A stretch of DNA of 64,000 nucleotides from Massilia sp. WG5. Its GTDB lineage: Bacteria > Pseudomonadota > Gammaproteobacteria > Burkholderiales > Burkholderiaceae_D. The stretch covers positions 2,728,001 to 2,792,000 of the forward strand of contig NZ_CP012640.2 in NCBI RefSeq assembly GCF_001412595.2. The letters are read 5' to 3'. Below are positions 53,089-61,313 of the stretch, one piece after another. The notes under the pieces are model-generated. The model was given only the letters and a program-made list of their open reading frames with translations, searched no databases and was not told the DNA's origin. A program made the translations under genes and the position numbers. Position 1 is the stretch's first letter. The number at the start of each line of letters is the position of its first letter.

Positions 53089-54148
53089 AATTTTGCTCAA
53101 GCTCCCGCTCCAGCAGCGCCCGCTTCCGCTCCACACCCCAGCGATAGCCGGAGATCGACCCGTCGTTGCGCACCACGCGGTGGCAGGGTACGGCGATCGC
53201 GACCGGATTGGCGGCGCAGGCGCCGGCCACGGCGCGCGCGCCTTGCGGCATGCCGAGTTGCGCGGCCAGTTCGGCATAGCCCACCGTGCGGCCGGCCGGG
53301 ATCGCGCGCAGCGCCTGCCACACGCGCTGCTGGAAAGCGGTGCCGCGGAGATCCAGCGGCAGCTCGAGGCCAATGCGCGGCGCTTCGACAAACGCCACCA
53401 CTTGCGCCACCGTGCTTTCGAAAGCCGGCTCGGCGCCGATCAGCTCGGCCTTCGGGAAGCGGTCCTGCAGGTCGCGCACCAGGACCTCGGGATCGTCGCC
53501 CAGCAGGATCGAGCAGATGCCCTTGTCCGTGGCGGCCACCAGCAAGGCGCCCAGCGAGCAGGCGGCCACCGCGAAGCGGATCTGTTCCCCGGCGCCACCG
53601 CCGCGCCAGCGCCCGGGCGTCATGCCGAGCACGCCCTGGGTGGCGGCATAGAAGCGCCCACTGGAATTGAAGCCGGCGTCATATCCCGCCTGGGTCACGC
53701 TGGCCGCCTGCGACAGTTCGCGCTTGAGCCGTTCGGCACGGCGCGCCGCCGCGTAGGCTTTCGGCGTAATCCCGGTATGCGCCTTGAACACGCGATGAAA
53801 ATGGAAACGGCTCATGCCGCAGGCCTCCGCCAGGCTGGCCAGGTCCGGCTCGTCGATCGCATCGTCGATCAGGCGGCAGGCCCGGGCCACCGCGGCGGCC
53901 TGGCGCTCGGCCAGCGGCGGCTGCTCCGGCCTGCAGCGCAGGCAGGGCCGGAAGCCGGCCGCCTCGGCGTCGGCGCGGCTGGCATGAAAGGCGACGTTGA
54001 CGCGCTTCGCGCCGCGCGAGGGGCACGAGGGCTGGCAATACACGCCGGTCGTGCGCACCGAGTAATAGAAGATGCCGTCGGCCTCGCGCATACGCTGCTG
54101 CACCGCGGCCCAGCGCTCGTCGTCGGTGCTGAATGCTGGCTTGTCCAT
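53087..54148 (-). CDS. ada: Ada methyltransferase/transcriptional activator
   Basis: A 353-residue Ada with all three parts. The N-terminal zinc domain has Cys38, Cys42, Cys69 and Cys72 at the same positions as E. coli Ada (VYCQPSC...CLRC). An AraC-type HTH follows (LAEACGMSRFHFHRVFKAHT). The C-terminal O6-alkylguanine methyltransferase has the acceptor Cys322 in AVPCHRV. The start MDKPAF was chosen because GGAG lies 6 nt upstream; a start four codons earlier lacks one. It repairs phosphotriesters and O6-alkylguanine and activates adaptive-response genes. Its stop touches the right RAYT repeat. Confidence 0.93.
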   Translation of the reverse strand: MDKPAFSTDDERWAAVQQRMREADGIFYYSVRTTGVYCQPSCPSRGAKRVNVAFHASRADAEAAGFRPCLRCRPEQPPLAERQAAAVARACRLIDDAIDEPDLASLAEACGMSRFHFHRVFKAHTGITPKAYAAARRAERLKRELSQAASVTQAGYDAGFNSSGRFYAATQGVLGMTPGRWRGGGAGEQIRFAVAACSLGALLVAATDKGICSILLGDDPEVLVRDLQDRFPKAELIGAEPAFESTVAQVVAFVEAPRIGLELPLDLRGTAFQQRVWQALRAIPAGRTVGYAELAAQLGMPQGARAVAGACAANPVAIAVPCHRVVRNDGSISGYRWGVERKRALLERELEQN

Positions 54149-54213
54149 GTCGATCTCCATGATTCGAATGCGGCCATCGTATCGGCATGGCGCGGGCAAT
54201 GTCTTCCCGGGTC

Positions 54214-54240
54214 TTGCTTTCAAATCCGCGATGCTAGAAT
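54214..54240 (+). promoter_or_regulatory. Candidate hutC promoter
   Basis: TTGCTT (54214-54219) and TAGAAT (54235-54240) with a short 15-bp spacer, about 48 bp before the hutC TTG. No TTGTxTxxACAA-type palindrome is visible in this region, so HutC autoregulation is not suggested here. Confidence 0.35.
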
Positions 54241-54287
54241 GTGGCGTCACTCGGCCCTGTGGCCCTTCCTGAATCCCGGAGAGTAGT

Positions 54288-55007
54288 TTGGACGAACAGT
54301 TCGCGCAAGACAGCACCCCCATTTTTCAGCGCATCAAGGATTACCTGACGGGGGAAATCGCCTCCGGGCGCTGGAAGGAAGGCGACCTGGTGCCGTCCGA
54401 GCAGGCGCTGGTGCGCCAGTTCGGCGTGTCGCGCATGACCGTCAACCGCGCCGTGCGCGAGTTGACCGCCGAACAGGTGCTGACCCGGCGCCAGGGGGCC
54501 GGCACCTTCGTCGCGCCGCAGAAATACCAGGCCACGCTGGTCGAGATCCGCAACATCGCCGACGAGGTCCGCGCACGCGGGCACGCCCACAGCAGCCGCC
54601 CGCTGCTGCTGGAGCAGGCGCCCGCCAGCGAAGCGCTGGCCCTGCAGTTCGAACTGCCCACCGGCACGCCGCTGTTCCATTCCGTGATCGTGCACCACGA
54701 AAACGGCCAGCCGATCCAGGTCGAGGACCGCTGGGTCAACCCGGCCTGTGCGCCTGCCTACCTGGAGCAGGACTATACCCGCGTCACCCCGAACGAACAC
54801 CTGATGGTGGCCGCGCCGCTGCAGGGCGCCACCTACAGCATCGAGGCGCTGCCGGCGCCGCGCGAGGTCGCCGAGATGCTGGACATCGCCGAGGATGCCG
54901 CCTGCCTGGTGCAACGGCGCCGCACCACCTCGCAGGGTCGGGTGGCGACGGTGGCCACCATGTGGCATCCGGGCCAGCTCTACAAGTTCACCGGCAGCGT
55001 CGGCTGA
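54288..55007 (+). CDS. hutC: Histidine utilisation repressor HutC (GntR/HutC family)
   Basis: A 239-residue GntR regulator. The winged helix (about 12-75) reads IFQRIKDYLTGEIASGRWKE and VSRMTVNRAVRELTAEQVLT, with GAGTFVAPQKYQATLVEI leading into a UTRA effector domain (HHENGQPIQVEDRWVNPACA). The HutC pattern ARGHAHSSRP and the FTGSVG end support assignment to HutC rather than another GntR. The effector is urocanate. It starts with TTG (54288-54290) after CCGGAGAG. It is 3.8 kb from the hut promoter, with a RAYT unit, ada and the amidohydrolase between. Confidence 0.9.
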   Translation: MDEQFAQDSTPIFQRIKDYLTGEIASGRWKEGDLVPSEQALVRQFGVSRMTVNRAVRELTAEQVLTRRQGAGTFVAPQKYQATLVEIRNIADEVRARGHAHSSRPLLLEQAPASEALALQFELPTGTPLFHSVIVHHENGQPIQVEDRWVNPACAPAYLEQDYTRVTPNEHLMVAAPLQGATYSIEALPAPREVAEMLDIAEDAACLVQRRRTTSQGRVATVATMWHPGQLYKFTGSVG

Positions 55008-55367
55008 AGGACGGCTCTTGCCGCTTGCACCACAGGGCAAAATAAATCCTTCGCCCCATGGTCAGGCGGCGCAATTGTCGGCAATAATAGGCTCAGGTCG
55101 AACCGCCCAGAACCTGCCAGCCGCTCCCGGCACAGCCCGGCCAGCCAGCCCGGCAGCTGCCATATTCCGCGGCCTGCATGCAGTGCGCCGCAACGTGTTA
55201 AGATTTTGTACAAAGCTTGCGAACACGTTTCAGGAAAATCGGTTATTATTTCAGCTAACCCCCGCCTGACACCCCCTTGCAGCTCTTCCACTATTGAATA
55301 TTGCACACAGTGTCTCCACCATTGTGCGTTTCAGGCGTTAATTGACCTACCTCTCACTGAGGAAAAC
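55008..55367. other. 360-bp region before trxA without a gene
   Basis: The left half is GC-rich and contains CCGGCCAGCC-type repeats (55134-55163). The right half from about 55195 is AT-rich and holds a good -10 TATTAT (55244-55249), though without a well-spaced -35. I infer that it carries the trxA promoter and a leader of about 110 nt. A frame open through it and into trxA lacks family similarity and is not a gene. Confidence 0.5.
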
Positions 55368-55697
55368 ATGAGCGAAAACATCAAACACATTAGCGATGCA
55401 TCTTTCGAAACCGACGTGCTGAAGTCCGAGCGCCCGGTCCTGGTCGACTTCTGGGCCGAGTGGTGCGGCCCCTGCAAGATGATCGCCCCGATCCTCGAAG
55501 AAGTCGCTAAAGAATATGACGGCAAGCTCCTGATCGCGAAGATGGACGTCGATGCGAACCAGGCCGTGCCGGCCAAGTTCGGCATCCGCGGCATCCCGAC
55601 CCTGATCCTGTTCAAGAATGGCGTGGCAGCCGCGCAGAAAGTCGGCGCGATGGCTAAAGGCCAACTGACTGCTTTCATCGAAGAAAACATCCGATAA
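55368..55697 (+). CDS. trxA: Thioredoxin TrxA
   Basis: A 109-residue thioredoxin with the active site WCGPC (Cys33 and Cys36) in [20 protein letters not shown] and the cis-proline region [14 protein letters not shown]. It reduces disulfides in ribonucleotide reductase and many cytosolic proteins. GAGG lies before the ATG at 55368. Placement immediately upstream of rho is typical of betaproteobacteria and gammaproteobacteria. Confidence 0.96.
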   Translation: MSENIKHISDASFETDVLKSERPVLVDFWAEWCGPCKMIAPILEEVAKEYDGKLLIAKMDVDANQAVPAKFGIRGIPTLILFKNGVAAAQKVGAMAKGQLTAFIEENIR

Positions 55698-55706
55698 TGA
55701 CAGCCG

Positions 55707-55732
55707 GCGGCAGCGCGCCCGCGCTGCCGCCA
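55707..55732 (+). promoter_or_regulatory. Strong GC hairpin between trxA and rho
   Basis: A perfect 12-bp stem GGCGGCAGCGCG/CGCGCTGCCGCC with a 2-nt tip starts 10 bp after the trxA stop. No U-tract follows, so it is not a standard terminator. It could stabilise the trxA 3' end or act in the rho leader, which is known to be autoregulated by attenuation in other bacteria. Confidence 0.5.
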
Positions 55733-55826
55733 TTCCGGGAAGCTCATCGACTCCGATGCTTCCCTTTTAATCAACCCACGTAGTTCCCTCCCCTACCTTT
55801 ATTTCCCGTCACGGGACACCCGACAC

Positions 55827-57089
55827 ATGCACTTATCTGAACTGAAGGCAATGCACGTCTCCGCCCTTCTGGAGATGGCGATCAGCCTGGATATCGACAA
55901 CGCAGCCCGCCTGCGCAAACAAGAACTGATGTTCGCGATCCTCAAGAAGCGCGCGAAACAAGGCGAACAGATTTTCGGCGACGGCGCGCTCGAGGTGCTG
56001 CCTGACGGTTTCGGTTTCCTGCGTTCGCCGGATGCAAGCTACATGGCGTCGACCGACGACATCTACATCTCGCCGTCGCAGATCCGCCGCTTCAACCTGC
56101 ATACGGGTGACTCGATCGAAGGGGAAGTGCGTACGCCGAAGGATGGCGAGCGTTATTTTGCGCTGGTCAAGGTCGACAAGGTGAACGGCGAATCGCCGGA
56201 AGCCTCGAAGCACCGCATCCTGTTCGAGAACCTGACCCCGCTGCACCCGCAAGTGCCGCTGCGTCTCGAGCGCGACATGAACGGCGCGGAAAACATCACC
56301 GGCCGCATCGTCGACCTGATCTCGCCGATCGGCAAGGGCCAGCGCGGCCTGCTGGTGGCCTCGCCGAAGTCCGGCAAGTCGGTCATGCTGCAGCACATCG
56401 CCCACGCGATCACCGCGAACCACCCGGACGTCACCCTGATCGTCCTGCTGATCGACGAGCGTCCGGAAGAAGTGACCGAGATGCAGCGTTCGGTGCGCGG
56501 CGAAGTGGTCGCCTCGACCTTCGACGAACCGGCCACCCGCCACGTGCAGGTCGCCGAGATGGTGCTGGAAAAGGCCAAGCGCCTGGTCGAGATGAAGAAG
56601 GACGTCGTGATCCTGCTGGATTCGATCACCCGCCTGGCGCGCGCCTACAACACCGTGATCCCGGCGTCGGGCAAGGTCCTGACCGGCGGTGTCGACGCCA
56701 ACGCGCTGCAACGTCCGAAGCGTTTCTTCGGCGCCGCCCGTAACGTCGAGGAAGGCGGTTCGCTGACCATCGTCGCCACCGCGCTGATCGAAACCGGCTC
56801 GCGCATGGACGACGTGATCTACGAAGAATTCAAGGGCACCGGCAACATGGAAGTGCACCTCGAGCGCCGCCTGGCCGAGAAGCGCGTCTACCCGGCGATC
56901 AATCTGAACAAATCGGGCACCCGCCGCGAAGAGCTGCTGATCAAGCCGGACCAGCTGCAAAAGATCTGGATCCTGCGCAAGCTGCTGTACTCGATGGACG
57001 AGATCGAGGCGATGGAGTTCATCCTCGACAAGATGCGTGCGACCAAGAACAACGTCGAGTTCTTCGACATGATGCGTCGCGGCGGCTGA
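55827..57089 (+). CDS. rho: Transcription termination factor Rho
   Basis: A 420-residue Rho. The N-terminal helical domain and the cold-shock-type RNA-binding fold contain GFGFLR (61-66). The Walker A region is [11 protein letters not shown] (about 179-189), the Walker [19 protein letters not shown], and the secondary RNA-binding Q-loop/R-loop lies near [19 protein letters not shown]. It is a hexameric ATP-dependent RNA translocase that ends transcription and limits R-loops and foreign gene expression. A perfect intrinsic terminator follows 30 bp downstream. Confidence 0.97.
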   Translation: MHLSELKAMHVSALLEMAISLDIDNAARLRKQELMFAILKKRAKQGEQIFGDGALEVLPDGFGFLRSPDASYMASTDDIYISPSQIRRFNLHTGDSIEGEVRTPKDGERYFALVKVDKVNGESPEASKHRILFENLTPLHPQVPLRLERDMNGAENITGRIVDLISPIGKGQRGLLVASPKSGKSVMLQHIAHAITANHPDVTLIVLLIDERPEEVTEMQRSVRGEVVASTFDEPATRHVQVAEMVLEKAKRLVEMKKDVVILLDSITRLARAYNTVIPASGKVLTGGVDANALQRPKRFFGAARNVEEGGSLTIVATALIETGSRMDDVIYEEFKGTGNMEVHLERRLAEKRVYPAINLNKSGTRREELLIKPDQLQKIWILRKLLYSMDEIEAMEFILDKMRATKNNVEFFDMMRRGG

Positions 57090-57118
57090 TTCCGGCCGGG
57101 TTATAACGGAATCCACGA

Positions 57119-57145
57119 AAAGGCGAGTCGTACTCGCCTTTTTTG
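57119..57145 (+). terminator. Intrinsic terminator of rho
   Basis: Stem AAAAGGCGAGT/ACTCGCCTTTT (57119-57129 and 57133-57143) with a CGT loop, then a T6 run (57140-57145). Confidence 0.92.
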
Positions 57146-57227
57146 TTTTATGCGCTACGATTCGTGCAGATCAAGTCCGGACAGGGCTCAGCCCGGAAAA
57201 TCGCCCTCATGCCAACCAGGAGCGATG

Positions 57228-57461
57228 ATGACTTCCGACGAACTGCAAGACCTGCCTGTCCAGCGCAACAAGGACCAGCTGCTCGACAGGCGCCTGACCG
57301 TCCTCGAAACCCGCTTCGATACGACAATGACCATGCTGCCCAACAAAGCTGACCTGTCGGAACTGAAAGCCGAACTCAAAACGGACATCCACGGCGAATG
57401 CGCATGCCTGAATCCCCTCGAGCGTCCAATAAACGCCCAGGGCAAGGCGCATCGGCGATGA
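57228..57461 (+). pseudogene. Truncated coiled-coil protein gene, 3' part replaced by a structured element
   Basis: From the ATG at 57228 (AGGAG 5 nt upstream) 77 codons read MTSDELQDLPVQRNKDQLLD, then RRLTVLETRFDTTMTMLPNK and ADLSELKAELKTDIHGECAC, ending KAHRR. The LETRFDT-LPNKADLSELKAEL pattern is the front half of a common small coiled-coil-plus-membrane-helix protein, in which a C-terminal transmembrane segment should follow. Here the reading frame runs into element copy B (from 57418) and ends within it. I infer a gene truncated by the element or by loss next to it. Confidence 0.55.
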
Positions 57462-57501
57462 CAGTACCCTTGCCGCCATGGGCCTTATTGGATGCTCGAG
57501 T
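57418..57501. repeat. Structured dispersed element, copy B (internally deleted)
   Basis: Arms CTCGAGCGTCCAATAA (57418-57433) and TTATTGGATGCTCGAG (57486-57501) pair at 15 of 16 positions, with one G-U in RNA. The left half of the core, CAGGGCAAGGCGCATCGGCG and GACAGTAC, matches copies A and C, but about 20 bp including the second GTAC and the GAGACG segment are missing before CCGCCAT. Arm sequence is unrelated to that of the other copies. Confidence 0.68.
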
Positions 57502-57631
57502 TGCCTCGCGGCTCCGGTGACGCTATAATCTCCGGTTCATCACCACCACTGGCAAGTGATCGGCAATCGGGTCAAGAAGCAAGGCGACCGACGAAGTGCC
57601 TTTTGGCTACCAACTTAACCGAGGCAAAACC

Positions 57632-57901
57632 ATGAAAACCGATATCCATCCGGATTACCGCGAAGTCGTCTTCCACGACCTGTCCTGCGATTTCAAATTC
57701 ATCACCCGTTCGACCATCGCTACCCGCGAAACCATCGATTTCGAAGGCAAGCAGTACCCGCTGATCAAGATCGAGGTGTCGGCTGAATCGCACCCGTTCT
57801 TCACCGGTAAGCACAAGATCGTCGACACCGCTGGCCGCGTTGAGAAATTCCGCCAGAAGTTCGGTTCGGTCGGCTCGAAGACCAGCGTCGCCAACGGCTA
57901 A
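57632..57901 (+). CDS. rpmE2: Ribosomal protein L31 type B
   Basis: An 89-residue L31 of the type B (RpmE2/YkgM) form: [40 protein letters not shown] and [10 protein letters not shown]. It lacks the CxxC zinc motifs of type A L31, so it is the zinc-independent form. The ATG at 57632 was chosen for family length; a longer frame upstream is not conserved. The rho-rpmE neighbourhood is typical. Confidence 0.95.
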   Translation: MKTDIHPDYREVVFHDLSCDFKFITRSTIATRETIDFEGKQYPLIKIEVSAESHPFFTGKHKIVDTAGRVEKFRQKFGSVGSKTSVANG

Positions 57902-57943
57902 TTCCCCGGCGAGCGAACACTCGGAAGCCTTCAGGCTTTCAGG

Positions 57944-57973
57944 AAAGGAAGCCTCCGGGCTTCCTTTTTTTTT
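57944..57973 (+). terminator. Intrinsic terminator of rpmE2
   Basis: Stem AAAGGAAGCC/GGCTTCCTTT with a TCCG loop and a T9 run. Confidence 0.93.
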
Positions 57974-58021
57974 GCCGCTATACTAGCCGGCATTAATCTA
58001 TTGCATCACGCAACACTATCG

Positions 58022-59803
58022 ATGAAACCAGTCCGCCTCCCCGCCGCCGCCACCCTCGCGCTGCCACGATGGGCCCTGTATGCACTTGGCCTGTTGTACA
58101 TCCTGCCGGGCCTGATCGGGCGCGATCCGTGGAAGGACGATGCCGCCAGCTTCGGCATCATGTGGACCATGGCCCACGGCGGATTCCGGGACTGGCTGCT
58201 GCCCAACATCGCCGGCCTGCCCTCGCCCGAGGAAGGCCCGCTGGCCTTCTGGCTGGGCGCGCTGTGCGTCAAGCTGTTCGGCTGGCTGGTGGGCGACGTG
58301 CTGGCGGCGCGCATGTCGACCATCGGCATCTTCGTGCTGGGCACCGTGTCGCTGTGGCAAACGGCGTTCCGCCTGGGCCGGCGCGCCGAAGCCCAGCCGC
58401 TGCGGCTCGCGTTCGGCGGCCAGCCCGAACCCGACGACTATGGCCGCACCCTGGCCGACACCGCCGTCCTGATCTACCTGGGCTGCCTGGGCCTGCTGCT
58501 GCAAAGCCATGAAACCCTGGCCGTCACCCTGCAGGGCTCGCTGCTGGCCTGGTACCTGTACCGCTCGGTGCGTTATATCGAAGAACCCAGCACGCGCAAC
58601 GCGGTGTTGACCGGCGTGGTGCTCGGCGCCCTGGCCCTGACCCGCGGCGTCGCCTCGCCGATCGTCCTGCTGGCGGCGCTGTTCCTGTGCAACCGCTTCC
58701 TGAAGATGCCGGCCCGCCCTACCCTGCGCAACGTGGGCCTGGCCGCCGGCACCGCCGTGCTGATCATGCTGGTCTGGATCCTGCCCGCCCTGCTGGCGAA
58801 GCCGTACGGCATGTCGCCGGTCAGCGAATGGCTGTCCTGGAACGCCAGCCAGCTGGGTATGCCGAGCTGGCATTCGATCAAGGCCTTCTTCCGGGTCGGC
58901 ATCTGGTTCTGCTGGCCGGCCTGGCCTTTCGCCGCCTGGGCCGCCTGGGCCTGGCGCCGCCAGCACGGCATGCTGCACATCATCCTGCCGACCTGCTTCG
59001 TCGGCCTGCTGGTGCTGCTGGTGGTTTGCGATCCGGTGCCGGAAAACGGCGACCTGCTCAAGCTGCTGCCGCCGATGGCGCTGATGGCGGCCTTCGGCCT
59101 GCCGACCATGAAGCGCGGCACGATCAACGCGATCGACTGGTTCTCGGTGATGGTCCTGAGCCTGCTGGGCGGCCTGATCTGGCTGTTCTGGGTGGCCAAG
59201 CTGAGCGGCTGGCCGGCGCAATTCGCCAAGAATGCGCTCAAGCTGGTGCCGGGCTTCAAGCCCGAATTCGGCATCGTCGCCTTCATCGTCGCCGCCGCCA
59301 CGACGGTCGGCTGGTTCGTGCTGGTGCACTGGCGCCTGTCGCGCCAGCCCTCGGTGCTGTGGCGCGCCGTGGTGCTGTCGTCGGGCGGACTGATCATGCT
59401 GTGGGTGCTCCTGATGACGCTGTTCCTGCCGGACCTCAACTACGGCAAGAGCTACGCCAGCGTGGCCCAGCAGATCGCCGCGCGCCTGCCGTCCGGCGCC
59501 GACTGCATCGAGACCAATGTCGGCCCGGCCCAGCGCGCCTCGTTCGCGTATTTCGGCCACCTGCCCTTTGCCGGCGTCGCCGGCGGCAAGTGCAACTACC
59601 TGCTGCTGCAGGACAGCATGAAGAAGACCAGCGAGGATGGACGCGCCGACGCCGCGCGCCAGAGCGTGATCCAGACCGGCGACGGTCCGCGCGGCGGCGA
59701 AATCGTGCTGGACGAATTCCGCCCCCGCGACTGGACCCTGCTGTGGGAAGGCCGCCGCCCGTCCGACCGCGACGAACGCTTCCGCCTGTACCAGCGCCGC
59801 TGA
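58022..59803 (+). CDS. ArnT-like GT-C membrane glycosyltransferase
   Basis: A 593-residue membrane protein with about 11-12 helices. The first periplasmic loop GLIGRDPWKDDAASFGIMWT carries the acidic residues typical of GT-C (PMT/ArnT) enzymes, and GLPSPEEGPLAFWLGA follows. After the last helix (LLMTLFLPDLNYGKSYASVA) a C-terminal periplasmic domain continues to residue 593. It probably moves a sugar from a polyprenyl-phosphate donor. The ATG at 58022 was chosen; a TTG seven codons upstream is less likely. TATACT at 57979-57984 could be its -10. Confidence 0.83.
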   Translation: MKPVRLPAAATLALPRWALYALGLLYILPGLIGRDPWKDDAASFGIMWTMAHGGFRDWLLPNIAGLPSPEEGPLAFWLGALCVKLFGWLVGDVLAARMSTIGIFVLGTVSLWQTAFRLGRRAEAQPLRLAFGGQPEPDDYGRTLADTAVLIYLGCLGLLLQSHETLAVTLQGSLLAWYLYRSVRYIEEPSTRNAVLTGVVLGALALTRGVASPIVLLAALFLCNRFLKMPARPTLRNVGLAAGTAVLIMLVWILPALLAKPYGMSPVSEWLSWNASQLGMPSWHSIKAFFRVGIWFCWPAWPFAAWAAWAWRRQHGMLHIILPTCFVGLLVLLVVCDPVPENGDLLKLLPPMALMAAFGLPTMKRGTINAIDWFSVMVLSLLGGLIWLFWVAKLSGWPAQFAKNALKLVPGFKPEFGIVAFIVAAATTVGWFVLVHWRLSRQPSVLWRAVVLSSGGLIMLWVLLMTLFLPDLNYGKSYASVAQQIAARLPSGADCIETNVGPAQRASFAYFGHLPFAGVAGGKCNYLLLQDSMKKTSEDGRADAARQSVIQTGDGPRGGEIVLDEFRPRDWTLLWEGRRPSDRDERFRLYQRR

Positions 59804-59819
59804 CACGACGCCATAAAAG

Positions 59820-59849
59820 AAAAAGCCACCCGGACAGGTGGCTTTTTTT
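59820..59849 (+). terminator. Intrinsic terminator between convergent glycosyltransferase and PEP-CTERM genes
   Basis: Stem AAAAAGCCACC/GGTGGCTTTTT with a CGGACA loop. A-rich left flank and T7 right flank make it bidirectional. Confidence 0.92.
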
Positions 59850-59862
59850 ACGCCATGTGCGA

Positions 59863-60465
59863 TCAGGCGCGAGGCTTCCGGATCCGGCTCGGCACCAGCT
59901 GGCGCCGCGCCGCCACGCCGAGCAGGCCCAGGCCGGCCAGCAGCATGCCCCAGGTCTGCGGCTCCGGCACCGGCGAGACCGTCAGGTCGCCGCCGAAGGC
60001 GCCGCCGCCCGCCCCCATCACCCGTCCGTCGACCTTCAGCGCGTAATTCCCGCTGGCCAGGCCATAGGCCGACAGCGACCACGAATCGGTCGGGTTCGAT
60101 CCGAAGCCGGTTTCGTTGATGCCGGCGATGGCCGTGCCCATCACCGCCATCGTCACCGGATCGTAGCGGTACAGACTGAGGCCGGTGATCAGGAGATCCT
60201 TGGTCTGCGGGGTGTTCAGGTAGGACGAGGTCACCGAGGAGGCGGCGTCGAAGGGGCTACCGATGTTGAAGGTAAAGATATCGCTGAACGTGCTGCCGAC
60301 GGTCGAGGCCGTGAAGGTATCGCCGAAATGCGCGTTGAAGCCGCCCACGCCATCGCCCGCTGTCACTAGCGGAACGGATCGGTCGATCGCCTGGGCGGCG
60401 ACGCCTTGCGAGGCGAGCGCCGCGCCCGCGATGAGGGCGCTCAGAACGAGAGATTTCAGTTTCAT
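59863..60465 (-). CDS. FxDxF-family PEP-CTERM exported protein
   Basis: A 200-residue protein with a signal peptide (MKLKSLVLSALIAGAALASQ), the FSDIF motif (FxDxF) near residue 60, and a C-terminal sorting signal VPEPQTWGMLLAGLGLLGVA followed by ARRR-type basic residues. PEP-CTERM proteins are processed by an exosortase and linked to extracellular polysaccharide and biofilm. No exosortase is in this window. The ATG at 60463-60465 has AGGAACTAT upstream. Confidence 0.88.
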   Translation of the reverse strand: MKLKSLVLSALIAGAALASQGVAAQAIDRSVPLVTAGDGVGGFNAHFGDTFTASTVGSTFSDIFTFNIGSPFDAASSVTSSYLNTPQTKDLLITGLSLYRYDPVTMAVMGTAIAGINETGFGSNPTDSWSLSAYGLASGNYALKVDGRVMGAGGGAFGGDLTVSPVPEPQTWGMLLAGLGLLGVAARRQLVPSRIRKPRA

Positions 60466-60753
60466 GATAGTTCCTGAGATGAGTTATCGAAACTACTATC
60501 CGGGAGCCGGCGTACTGACACCGATCCTGAATCACAGCTTAAGTTCGTAGTTACCCCTCAACTGTTAGATTGCGCACAAATCTCAGCCGCTTTTCGCGAA
60601 ATCGTGGCATTTTCGGCCCCTCGATTTCTTGAGCGAAAACACTTCATTCCTGGCAAGGTCTCGCTTGAGAAAGATCAATCCCTCCACGGCCGGGATTATC
60701 AGAATGGTGGATGTGCCTGCCATCCGGCGGCATCGCCAGCCAAGGAGTCCATC
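60466..60753. other. Divergent intergenic region, 288 bp
   Basis: The left part is the leader and promoter area of the PEP-CTERM gene (leftward) and includes AT-rich stretches near 60535-60600. The right part ends in AAGGAG (60742-60747) for the gene at 60754. No tRNA, hairpin with U-tract or defensible gene was seen. Confidence 0.5.
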
Positions 60754-61203
60754 ATGAAAAGCGTGACGTTTTCCGATATCGAGCGCGTCCGGGAACAGGC
60801 GCGTCCTGCCTCTCCCCTGGGTTTGCCGCAGCGTATGACGCGGCTGGCGCTGACCCTGGCGCTGGGCTTGCCGGCGCTGATATTCGCTTTCCAGCAACTG
60901 GATCCCAGCGCCCCGCTGGCCTACATCGTGCTGCCGGTCCTGGCCGGCGGCCTGCTGCCGATACTGCACATGATGCCCGGCCGCTTCGAGGTCATGACCC
61001 GCTTCGATGCCTGCCACCTGGTCTGCACCCTCGACGATGCGCTGGGCCGGCTCGGCTACGCACCGGCCGAGCGCGCTCCCGGCGCCGTGCGTTACCGCGC
61101 GCGCGGCGGCAAGGAGATCGCCGTGACCGTGCGCGCGCATGCACTCGAAGTCACGGGGCCGGTGCCGGCCCTGCGTGCGCTGCGCCGGCAGATGGCTGCC
61201 TGA
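60754..61203 (+). CDS. Hypothetical protein with two membrane segments
   Basis: A 149-residue protein starting MKSVTFSDIERVREQARPAS after AAGGAG. Two hydrophobic helices (about 29-46 LALTLALGLPALIFAF and 52-71 LAYIVLPVLAGGLLPILHMM) precede a cytosolic C-terminal domain (RFDACHLVCTLDDALGRLGY, GKEIAVTVRAHALEVTGPVP). No family recognised; the soluble part has the alternating pattern of a small alpha/beta domain. Element copy C starts 10 bp after the stop. Confidence 0.65.
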   Translation: MKSVTFSDIERVREQARPASPLGLPQRMTRLALTLALGLPALIFAFQQLDPSAPLAYIVLPVLAGGLLPILHMMPGRFEVMTRFDACHLVCTLDDALGRLGYAPAERAPGAVRYRARGGKEIAVTVRAHALEVTGPVPALRALRRQMAA

Positions 61204-61212
61204 CCCCAGTAA

Positions 61213-61313
61213 AGAACGTCTCACAAATTCTCAGGGCAAGGCGCATCGTCGAAGACAGTACGCCAGTACGGCGAGACGATGCAACGCCGCCATGAGGATT
61301 TTTGAGGCGTTCT
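61213..61313. repeat. Structured dispersed element, copy C
   Basis: Arms AGAACGTCTCACAAATTCT (61213-61231) and AGGATTTTTGAGGCGTTCT (61295-61313) pair at 16 of 19 positions; two of the three differences are G-U pairs in plus-strand RNA. The core CAGGGCAAGGCGCATCGTCG, GTAC-GCCA-GTAC and CGATGCAACGCCGCCATG is nearly identical to copy A. The right end overlaps the APC permease stop codon, so the element lies exactly between convergent genes. Confidence 0.7.

Noticed and set aside
55206..55367. N-terminal extension of thioredoxin
   Set aside because: The upstream frame has no family similarity, lies in the promoter region, and the GAGG-preceded ATG at 55368 gives the normal 109 residues.
61201..61210. 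A remnant of the GGGGTCAGACTCC REP sequence after the 60754 gene
   Set aside because: Only CTGACCCC matches, which is too short to distinguish from chance.
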